A stretch of 64,000 nucleotides of DNA, from contig JAHEMR010000005.1 of NCBI GenBank assembly GCA_024643545.1, positions 237,025 to 301,024 on the forward strand, read 5' to 3'. Within the stretch, counting starts at the first letter, position 1, and each line of letters starts with the position of its first letter. Shown here in pieces: positions 46,701 to 55,100 of this stretch. Origin of the DNA: Crocinitomicaceae bacterium (lineage in GTDB: Bacteria > Bacteroidota > Bacteroidia > Flavobacteriales_D > Crocinitomicaceae). Both the position numbers and the translations under genes were made by a program. The notes beneath the pieces are model-generated. The model was given only the letters and a program-made list of their open reading frames with translations, searched no databases and had not been told where the DNA came from.

Positions 46701-49700
46701 AACGATAGTAGTACCATTTGACCATGAATAAGAACCTCCGGAAGCAATTAAATTAATGTTGCTTAACGCACAAGTTAGTACAGTAGAAGTGGGTGGTGTA
46801 ATGCTAGCGTTTGGTGCGCTGATGTTTTGAGTAATCGTTTGACTCGCAGTTCCTGTACAACCATTTGCTCCCGTTACAGTTACCGTATAGGTTCCAGGGG
46901 TATTCACAGTGATGGAGGCGTTTGTTCCAATAATTGCTGTTCCATTCGACCATGAATAGGAAGTTCCTCCTGTCGCGGTTAGAGTGATGCTAGTCACCGT
47001 GCATGTTAGTACATTGGTAATTGGATTATTTATTGAGGCTGTAGGTAAACTAATGTTTTGTGTGATAACTTGGCTTCCTGTTGCAGTACATCCATTTGGT
47101 GCTGTAACAGTTACAATATAGGTTCCAGCATTGCTTACGGACACACTTGCATTTGTTCCAATAATCGCTGCGCCATTCGCCCATGAATAGGTTCCACCAC
47201 CACTTGCTGTTAATTGTATGCTATTCGTTGTACAGGTGATAATTGTAGTTGTCGGGGGTGTAATGGCTACAACAGGTGGGGCAATATTTTGTGTAATGAC
47301 TTGTGCGGCAGTTGCTGTACAACCAATCGATGAAGTGACCGTGACAGTATATGTTCCAGGAGTTGTAACATTCAAAGTAGCGTTTGTTCCAACGACAATT
47401 AGACCGTTTGACCATGAATAACTAACCCCTCCTGTTGCTGTTAACGCGACACTCGTAGTCGTACAATTCAGTTGCGTAGAGCTAGGTGGATTAACGGCAG
47501 CAATTGGAGGTGTAATATTTTGAGTTATGGTGGTTGCGGAGGTAGCAGTACATCCGTTTGAACCAGTAACCGTAACGGTATACGTTCCTGGTAGACTTAC
47601 ATTTAATATGGCGTTAGATCCAACATTTGTTGTTCCATTTGACCAAACATATGAAGCACCTCCTGTTGCTGTTAAGGCAATACTGGTAGTCCCGCATGTT
47701 AGGATGGTCGTAGTCGGTGGGGTGATGGCTGCGGTTGGTGAAATAATATTCTGCGTGACAACGGATGACGTTGAAGTGGAGCATCCATTTGATCCAGTAA
47801 CTGTCACGGAATAAGTTCCGGGTGCAGTAACGGTAATGGATGTGTTCGTATTTCCGTTAGACCATAGGTAGGTTCCACCTCCAGTTGCCGTCAATGTAAT
47901 ACTTGTGGTAGCACAGGTTAATTGACCGTTATTGGATGCTGAAATACTAGCAACTGGCAATGTACTGTTTTGTGTAATTACTTGACTGGAAGTTGCTGTA
48001 CAGCCATTCGGACTGGTCACGGTTACCGTATAAGTACCTGGAGTTGATACAGTCAACGTGGAAGATGTGCTTCCTCCTGTCCATACATATGTTCCACCCC
48101 CTGAAGCAACAAGTGCAATACTTGAAGTGCTACATGTGAGCGTAGTGTTACTGGCAGTTATACTTGGCGTTGGAGCCAAAAAGTTATCTGTAATCGTGAT
48201 ACTCGTGGATGAATCACATCCATTTGTTCCTACGACGGTCAATGTATAGGTATTCGCATTGGATACCGTAATCGTTGCAGTCGTTCCAATGACTACGCCT
48301 CCGTCAAACCAAGAATACGTTCCTCCGCCGGTACCTGTAAGGTTGATAGTGGGTGTAGCGCAGCTTAAAACGGTTGTCGCAGGTGTAGTTATCGCGGCAT
48401 TTGGCGCGGCAATGTTCTGAGTAATAACTTGCACTGCAGTACCAATGCACCCATTTGCACCCGTTACTGAAACGGTGTATGTTCCAGGAATTGTTACACT
48501 CAATAAATTAGAGCTACTTATTATCGCAGAACCATACGACCAAGAATAGGAGACACCTCCGGTTGCAAGTAAGTTAATGCTAGTTACGTTACACGTCAAG
48601 ATGGACGCACTCGGTGTAGGAATTGCGGCATTTGGTTGACTTATGTTTTGTGTGATTTGTTGAGACACAGTTGAGGTGCAACCATTGGATCCGGTCACTG
48701 TCACGTTATAAGTTCCTGGGCTCGTAATGGCAACAGTAGCCCCTGTTCCAATAATTCCTGTTCCATTTGACCAAGAATAACTTCCTCCTCCAGTTGCTGT
48801 TAAATTAATGCTCGTTGTTGTACACGTCAATATGGATGTCGTTGGTGCCGTAATTGCCGCACTAGGAACAGTAGTATTTTGAGTAATAGTTTTGGACGCA
48901 GTTGCAACACATCCGCTGGCAGACGTAACTGTAACAGTATAAGTACCTGGAGCTGTAACATTGAGCGATGCAGATGTTCCCACAATGGCAGATCCATTTG
49001 ACCAAGAATAGGTACCTCCTCCTGTCGCCGTTAAGGTTATCGTTGGTGTGGAACAAGTTAAGATGGAAGTCGTCGGTGGAATTATGGCTGCCGACGGCAG
49101 TGGGTTTACCGTGATTGTAAGGGTCGTCGTTGTGGCACAAACACCAACTGCCGGGGTAAACGTATACGTTGTTGTAGTTTGATTGTTCAAAGAAGGTGAC
49201 CAACTACCAGAAATTGAATTCAAAGAAGTTGTCGGCAAAGCATTTATCGTTGCCCCTGCGCATATAGCACTGATGGGATTAAATGTTGGTGTAACATTTG
49301 GATTTACGATCAATGTTCCATTTACATTAGATGTTCCATTCCAAAAACCACCACCTGTTGTGCTGTATCCTCCGTAGGATGTACAACCGTTCAGGGTGTA
49401 ACGGAAAGCATAATAATAGGTGCCTGGACTCAATGAAGGAATCACTCCACTATATTCGTCATTGTTTGCATTGGTTCCTCCCGTATTAAATATTGCAGCA
49501 TTCCAACTTGCGCTTGGCCATGTGGAAGGATTACTGTTACTCGTATTATAAGCGAACTCAACTGTTATCCCTGCTCCTTGACCTGCTCCAGGGGTTACCG
49601 CTGGTTCAAAAACTTGTCCGTAAATAGTTAATGTTTGACCTTGACAAATCGTTGATGTTCCAGGTGATTGAATATTTGCCCAATCGAGAACGTTAGAAAT

Positions 49701-52052
49701 AGTTACGGTACCAGTTGCCGAAGAAGAATTACATCCGTTCAAGCTATATGCGACTGAATAGGAGGTAGTTGATGAAGGAGTAACAGTGATGGATTGTGTC
49801 GTAGCTCCGCCCGGCGTCCAAAGATAGGTACCTCCACTTGGACTCGCAGTCGCTGTTATTGTTGCGGAAGCTCCCGGACAAATCGCACTTGAGTTGACAC
49901 TTAATGTTGGTGATGAATTTACGGTAACTGTTCCTGTCGCCGTATTTGAACAACCTCCAGTTGAATATGTTACGGTATAATTCGTTGTACTTGTTGGGCT
50001 CACAGTGATGGATTGTGTCGTCGCTCCGCCGGGCGCCCAAAGATATGTTCCACCAGTTGCGGAAGGCGTAGCTGTTAATGTCGCTGATTGTCCACTGCAA
50101 ACAGTCGCATTATTGACGCTAACACTCGGTCCAGGCGCGACAGTTACAACCACCTGATCGTTTGCTGTACATCCGTTAGCCGTTGCAGTTAAGGTATATG
50201 TAGTCGTTGTACTCGGTGTTGCGGTAGGTGTCGCCACTGTTGTACTGCTCAAAGTAGTTCCTGGAGACCAGGTCATACTCGCTGGCATGGGACCTGGGCA
50301 ACCTGCAACAGCAATTGTTGCGGTTTGTCCACCAGTAATGATGGCAACACCTCCCGTAATCGACGTTGTTCCGCACAAAATGTTATATCCCGCGACATTT
50401 GAATTTGAAACTCCCTGTGTTTCAATTGTAAAAGTGTATGGTGGATTTGTAGGGGCATTGATGGTGACGGTATTATTGGAACCTGTAGCATAAGAACCTC
50501 CAGAACCTATAATTTGCCCTAATGAATTTGTCATGGTCCACGATGTTTCATCTAGGTTTCCACCAGAGAAAACGTTCACCGTTAAGGGTCCGCCATAACC
50601 CCCATAAGAACTCGCTGACCCATTAAGGGTTGTACTTTGTCCACTGCAAATCGTGACGTCTGGACCAGCATTAACAACAGGCGTTTGATTCATTGAAATG
50701 TAAACCGGCGTAAGTGGTGCGGGACACCCTGTTGTACAGTTTTTTTGATAATGAACGGTACCATTGAAAGTTCTTGGATTGTTTACCCCCCCAAAAAGAC
50801 TGCATAAACCGAGTCCGGTTGTAATGGTAATATCACCGTTGGTATAGGTATTTGCACCATTGGTATAGGTTGCACTGTAGGAAACATAAATACCATAGGT
50901 TGCTCCGGCCGGAATGCTAATATTTGAACAGGAAAAATACGTTGGATTATTGGCAGCAGTAGCTGTTATGGAATAATTTCCTAGAAAAATCCAAGAAGCC
51001 GCAGTTGTTTGAAATCCTGAGTATGTACCTGTTTTATAATATACTGCGACACTTGTTGTTCCACTAACGGATGGTTTCACTGTAAATCCATTAATGACAA
51101 TTGGACAACTACCAGCAGTGACATCGAACATATTTCCCGATGTACAACCATTTCCTCCAGCTTGAGTGGTCGATAGACTTCCGACAGTATTTGATGATGT
51201 AGGCGTAGCATACCCCCCAACATAATACGTTGTATTTGCGGTGATGACCGGAGTTGTATATGTTGCGCCAGTTGATAGTACACCGGTTCCGTTCGCATTC
51301 GAATACCATGTGTAAGGAGCCGTACTATTCGAAGCCGTTAAAGTTGTTGTTCCATTTCCGCACAATGCCGTTGTTCCCGAGACAGTTGGAGCTGCACTCG
51401 ATGAATTTACTGTTACCGTAACATTGACACAACTACTGCTGTACGTTCCACCGGATGATGAGTTCGCGTAATACGTTGTTGTTGCGGTAGGACTAACCGT
51501 TATAGATTGACCTGTTCCAATCGTATTTGTTGTTCCGCAAGCATTGGCGTACCAGTTTATTGTCCCTGTTCCACCCACCGCTGTCAACGTTGCAGATTGA
51601 CCAGAACAGATGGTCGTTGTTGTTGCAGTGATGGAAGTTGGCCCAACGGGTCCACAACTTATCATAGCTTCCCATCCTGAATAAAGGACACTTAAATCGG
51701 AATGAAAATACAAGGTAATACATCCTGACGAAGCGGAAATCACCCCTGGGCTCGTTGTGTTGTAAGTTCCTATGGAAGGAGAGGAAGTATTTGGCCCATT
51801 GTACACATATAAAAAATCAAAACTTGATTCCAATTGGAATTGCGTAAAAGAGAGGTTAATGGGAAGCCCATTTCCCGAGCAGAAGGTTACTGTATAATCT
51901 TCGCCATTGTTATAGGTTCCGGTTGAACCTCCCGAATCATAGAATGTACCCGTGCACGTAGTTATTGTCCCTAAATTTCCAGTGAGAGAATATACTTGTG
52001 ATTTAGAATCAAAAAAAATCAGAAATAGAAAAAACAAGGTAAAATACCTCAT
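43797..52052 (-). CDS. Giant CUB- and Ig-repeat adhesin with CHU_C domain
   Basis: A 2751-residue protein with signal peptide MRYFTLFFLFLIFFDSKSQ. The first domain (about residues 25-135) looks like a CUB domain (YDSGGSTGTYNNGEDYTVTF, then SFDFLYVYNGP and SGWEAMISC). Ig-like domains and a jelly-roll-like domain follow, then further Ig-like units and a module beginning DWANIQSPGTSTICQGQ. A tandem array of sixteen ~77-residue repeats spans about residues 985-2205. After about five more Ig-like domains come a PKD domain (YLWDFGDGG) and the type B T9SS domain (YYIPNTFTPDGDMNNQ, YNRWGEVIFES, ending VNLIR). From the middle module to the C-terminus the order is the same as in the 1939-residue protein, which has eight repeats. 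It is probably an extended filament-like adhesin. An exact TAnnTTTG element lies upstream. Confidence 0.88.
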   Translation of the reverse strand: MRYFTLFFLFLIFFDSKSQVYSLTGNLGTITTCTGTFYDSGGSTGTYNNGEDYTVTFCSGNGLPINLSFTQFQLESSFDFLYVYNGPNTSSPSIGTYNTTSPGVISASSGCITLYFHSDLSVLYSGWEAMISCGPVGPTSITATTTTICSGQSATLTAVGGTGTINWYANACGTTNTIGTGQSITVSPTATTTYYANSSSGGTYSSSCVNVTVTVNSSSAAPTVSGTTALCGNGTTTLTASNSTAPYTWYSNANGTGVLSTGATYTTPVITANTTYYVGGYATPTSSNTVGSLSTTQAGGNGCTSGNMFDVTAGSCPIVINGFTVKPSVSGTTSVAVYYKTGTYSGFQTTAASWIFLGNYSITATAANNPTYFSCSNISIPAGATYGIYVSYSATYTNGANTYTNGDITITTGLGLCSLFGGVNNPRTFNGTVHYQKNCTTGCPAPLTPVYISMNQTPVVNAGPDVTICSGQSTTLNGSASSYGGYGGPLTVNVFSGGNLDETSWTMTNSLGQIIGSGGSYATGSNNTVTINAPTNPPYTFTIETQGVSNSNVAGYNILCGTTSITGGVAIITGGQTATIAVAGCPGPMPASMTWSPGTTLSSTTVATPTATPSTTTTYTLTATANGCTANDQVVVTVAPGPSVSVNNATVCSGQSATLTATPSATGGTYLWAPGGATTQSITVSPTSTTNYTVTYSTGGCSNTATGTVTVNSSPTLSVNSSAICPGASATITATASPSGGTYLWTPGGATTQSITVTPSSTTSYSVAYSLNGCNSSSATGTVTISNVLDWANIQSPGTSTICQGQTLTIYGQVFEPAVTPGAGQGAGITVEFAYNTSNSNPSTWPSASWNAAIFNTGGTNANNDEYSGVIPSLSPGTYYYAFRYTLNGCTSYGGYSTTGGGFWNGTSNVNGTLIVNPNVTPTFNPISAICAGATINALPTTSLNSISGSWSPSLNNQTTTTYTFTPAVGVCATTTTLTITVNPLPSAAIIPPTTSILTCSTPTITLTATGGGTYSWSNGSAIVGTSASLNVTAPGTYTVTVTSASGCVATASKTITQNTTVPSAAITAPTTSILTCTTTSINLTATGGGSYSWSNGTGIIGTGATVAITSPGTYNVTVTGSNGCTSTVSQQITQNISQPNAAIPTPSASILTCNVTSINLLATGGVSYSWSYGSAIISSSNLLSVTIPGTYTVSVTGANGCIGTAVQVITQNIAAPNAAITTPATTVLSCATPTINLTGTGGGTYSWFDGGVVIGTTATITVSNANTYTLTVVGTNGCDSSTSITITDNFLAPTPSITASNTTLTCSTSSIALVASGGGTYVWTGGSTSSTLTVSTPGTYTVTVTSPNGCTATSSQVITQNSTLPVASISASNNGQLTCATTSITLTATGGGTYLWSNGNTNTSITVTAPGTYSVTVTGSNGCSTSTSSVVTQNIISPTAAITPPTTTILTCGTTSIALTATGGASYVWSNGTTNVGSNAILNVSLPGTYTVTVTGSNGCTATSATTITQNITPPIAAVNPPSSTQLNCTTTSVALTATGGVSYSWSNGLIVVGTNATLNVTTPGTYTVTVTSSIGCTATAAQVITQNIAPPVVAITPPTTTIITCTTNSIQLTASGGGTYSWANGAAIIGTNASVSVSNAGTYIVTVTAPNGCTATGSQVITQNISLPTASINNPITNVLTCTVTSITLTATGGTSYSWSNGTAIIGTNASITVNTPGTYTVTVTGANGCTGTASQTITQNISAPNASITPPTSTVLTCALSNINLIASGGSYSWSNGTTIVGTSSILAVSVPGIYTVTVTGVNGCTATASQTITQNTSAPTAVITTPTTTVVTCTSPSIVLTATGGGAYSWSNGTAVLGTNSTLNATAAGTYTVTVTAANGCTATASQVITQNNAAPVVSITPPISSVLTCTTTNIALTANGTGNFAWTNPAPISTNPLLTVTTPGVYTVTLTAANGCTGTASQTITQNIGAPAAAIITPVTTVLTCTTTSITLTATGGGTYSWSNGTTVVGTSATLVVTTPGTYTVTVTGTNGCTATAASTITQNSIAPTAGINVPTSTILTCTTTAISLTATGGGTYSWSNGTTVVGTASLLSITSPGTYTVTVTSANGCTATANQVITQNIVTPTASITNNTNSTVLDCNTTQISLTGVGGTNASWSNGTSVVSSMAALNVTTAGTYTYTGTNANGCFDTESITITFTPNTNPTFTQIAAICTNGSFTLPTTSTNNVAGTWSPAPNYTATTSYTFQPNTGLCANTTSMTITVHPYPVVSTQNDTICIGQSTTISSNVNLAGGTYAWIPTNATTSSISVSPNTTTNYQVVYSLNGCSDTSTTEIYVKPVSTPLTTNQTICNGQTAELIASAPLAGGTFIWSTTAQNDTIQVNPTSTTTYSVVYNLNGCVSPIVNAIVTVNPVPTLGVNNSTVCAGSNATITAIPNLPGGTFYWGTPGVVGASSQTLTPMNDTTLTVYYVLNGCTSPVASSAINVNPLPIATFSASVTQGCAPMSVTLTADDLSNASYNWSTSNALTAAGSQASLQFQMNGGFDVSLTTTFNGCTVTETISNYIQVDNYPIAAFEPSSTQFTEPSQTLSFMNNSLGAATYLWDFGDGGTSTEEGPLHAFEENNLGSLIILTAISNLGCTDTTQFFIGYDPGLVYYIPNTFTPDGDMNNQLFTPIFTSGIDIYHYTMYIYNRWGEVIFESNNPSVGWDGSYGLQGKDAEVGVYTYQIFIKIPTFDERKMITGHVNLIR
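45442..49098 (-). repeat. Tandem array of ~16 repeats of 231 bp
   Basis: Sixteen units, each about 77 codons, follow the pattern PTAxITxPTTxxLTC / TSITLTATGGGTYSWSNG / TPGTYTVTVTGxNGCTATAS / QVITQN. Units 5 and 6 are a few residues shorter, and the last unit (ending DTESITITF) is divergent and matches the last unit of the array at 53796-55640. I counted the units by eye from the translated frame. Confidence 0.88.
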
Positions 52053-52117
52053 ACTAGTAGTGTTGGATCAATAGAATAGTTTTAGCTTGCTAAATTTAAA
52101 TCTTTTAATTGGAACAG

Positions 52118-52125
52118 CAAAACTA
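52118..52125 (-). promoter_or_regulatory. Possible -7 element before the 2751-residue adhesin
   Basis: On the minus strand this reads TAGTTTTG, an exact TAnnTTTG match in the 96-bp gap between two adhesin genes. Transcription from here would leave a leader of about 59 nt. It suggests that the downstream genes may have their own promoter besides read-through from the 57968 gene. Confidence 0.35.
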
Positions 52126-52148
52126 CAAAGGGCGTTTTGAGCAGAATT

Positions 52149-55100
52149 CTATCTGATTAAATTAACAATTCCAGTATATTTTTTACGCTGATCGATATTA
52201 GGTAATTTTACTATAATTTCATAAGTATAACTACCGGCCTGACAGTGTATGCCCGATGGACCATAACTGCCATCCCAACCAATATTTGTATCATTACTTT
52301 CGAAAATGACTTCTCCCCATCTATCGTAGATAAGCATGGTATAGTGATAAAGGTCAATACCGCTAGAAATAACAGGATTAAATGTTTGATTATTCATATC
52401 ACCATCTGGTGTAAACGAGTTCGGAATGTAGAATACAAGTCCAGGATCAAATGGAATTTCAATCATTGAAGTATCGGTACAACCATGTAAGGAAATAGCT
52501 GTTAAAACGATTGTCGCGCCATCATCCGTATGAAGGAACGTATGAGAAGGTGTTTCATCAGTCGATGTCTCTCCATCCCCGAATTCCCACAAATAAGTAG
52601 CAGCACCAAAACTGTTATTTTCAAATTGCACCAATTGATTTTGTTCTGAGAAAATAAGGACCGACGCATCAAAATCAGCAATTGGATAATCATCTACTTG
52701 GATTAAGTTAGTCAACGTTTGAGTGACAACACATCCATTTAAACTGGTGGTAAGTGTGACATCAAAATTGCCACTATTTTGAAAATTCAGATTAGGTGAA
52801 ATACTAGTGGAAGCGAGTGAATTGCTGGTTGTCCAAGAATAATCAGTGTTTGTTAAATCGTCAGGAATGAAATTCACCATAAGCGGAACACATCCCTGTG
52901 TAACATTTGAAGTAAAAGTTGCAATAGGCAACGGATTTACCGTCACTGAACTTATCACTATTGGACTTGAACACCCATTGAGTGTATAATAAACGGACAA
53001 CGTTGTATCGTTCGACGGAGTAATTGTTTGACTTGCTGTTCCGGCAACTCCAGGACTACCCCAATAAAATGTACCTCCAGTTAAATTTGGTATGGCAGTC
53101 AAAGTGGTATTATTACCAAAACAAATGGTACTATTATTAATACCCAAAGTTGGAACAGGATTCACGGTCACCGTTGAACTTGCACTTGGACTTGCACAAC
53201 CATTTAATGTATAAATCAGTGAATAAATTGAATTCGTAGAAGGACTTATAACCAAAGAATCGAGCGTAGATCCGTTGGACCAAAGATAAGTGCCGCCGGG
53301 TAAATTAATGTTCGGCAAGATGGTAGCATTTTGACCATTACAGATCGTATAATTCGTCAACGATAAACTTGGTATTGGATTCACGAAAACCTCTGCAACA
53401 CTTGTGTCCGAACAACCGAGTAAGGAATAAATTACCTGATAGGAAGTTGTGTTATTAGGAGACACTGTGATCGCATTTGCAGTAGAAACGATAGGTGACC
53501 AAGTATACAATCCTCCAGCGAAATTGACATTCGCAGTTAACGTAGTATTTCCACCAGCGCAAATCGTATCATTTTGTAAAGTCACTACAGGATACGGATG
53601 AACTGTAATCGACATAGTTGCTGTATTCGCACACAATCCTGTATTTGGCTGGAAAGTATAAGTAGTAGTCGTTGTGTAATTAGGAGCAGGACTCCAGGTT
53701 CCCTGAACTCCATTCGTTGAAGTTGTCGGCAATGAGAAAGTACCATTGGCACATATCGCAGGTATTTGCGTGAAAGTAGGATTCGTATTTGCAGTAAATG
53801 TGATCGTTATACTTTCCGTATCAAAACATCCATTGGCATTTGTTCCAGTATAAGTATAGGTTCCAGCTGCTGATACTGTTAAATTTGCTGTGCTCGAAAC
53901 GGTAGTTGTTCCATTGCTCCAAGATGCGGAAGTTCCTCCCACACCAGTTAAGGAAATTTGAGTAGTATTACAATCTAAAACGGTTGAATTTGTATTATTG
54001 GTAATCGCTGCAATGGGTGTTAGGATGTCCTGAGTAATCACTTGATTCACTGTTGCGGCACAGCCATTTGCACTGGTAACTGTAACGGTATAAGATCCTG
54101 GTGTGGTCACAGAAAGTGCAGCATTGGTTCCAACAACAGCTGTCCCGTTGGACCAAGAATAGGTTCCTCCACCGGTTGCTGTTAATGGAATAGTTGGAGT
54201 CGTGCAGCTAAGTATGCTTGCTGTTGGAGCATTTATCCCAGCTGTTGGTAAGGTAATGTTTTGCGTAATAATGGATGACGCAGTTGCCGAACAACCATTG
54301 GTTCCAGTCACCGTCACTGTATAGGTTCCTGGTGTCGTTACCGCTAATGTAGCATTCGTTCCAACAACGGTTGTTCCATTCGACCAAGAATAAGACCCTC
54401 CCCCAAAGGCATTTAAGTTAATACTTGTTGTTGTACATGTTAATACAGTTGTACTTGGTGTTAATATTGCCACCGATGGCAAGGAAGTACTTTGTGTGAT
54501 AAGTTGAGATGCTGAAGCTGTACATCCGTTTGCTGCGGTTACAGTCACGGTATATGTACCCGGAGTGTTTACGTTTATATTGTTATTCGCGGTTATTACT
54601 GTTGTCCCATTTGACCAGGAAGAACTGACCCATCCTCCTGCTCCTGAAGCAGCTAATGTGATATTATCGATATAACAATCTAATATGGTTGTATTGGCAA
54701 AAGAGATTATTGAAGTAGTAGGGGCAACAATATTTTGTGTAATCACTTGCGACGCAGTAGCCGTACAACCATTGGAATTTGTTACAGTTACTGTAAACGT
54801 TCCCGGAGTTGTCACAGAAAGCGTAGCATTTGTTCCAACCACTGCTGTCCCGTTTGACCAAGAATAGCTTCCGCCGCCAGATGCTGTTAATGTGATGCTC
54901 GTTGTTGCACAAGTTAACACCGTTGTTGTCGGAGTGTTAATTGCTGCGGTTGGCAAGGTCGTGCTTTGAGTGATGACTTGTGATGCTGTTGCTGTACATC
55001 CATTTGTACTAGTTACGGTGACTGTATACGTTCCTGGTGTAGTAACTGCGAGTGTTGTATTTGTACCAATAACTGCTGCTCCGTTTGACCACGAATAGGT

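Noticed and set aside
45736..47814. Series of plus-strand open frames opposite the 231-bp repeats
   Set aside because: They recur with the repeat period and are mirror images of the TGTYTVTVTG codons; the minus-strand frame runs without interruption for 2751 codons.
45442..49098. CRISPR-like periodicity
   Set aside because: The period is 231 bp, the whole unit is similar rather than short repeats with unique spacers, and the array lies inside one coding frame.
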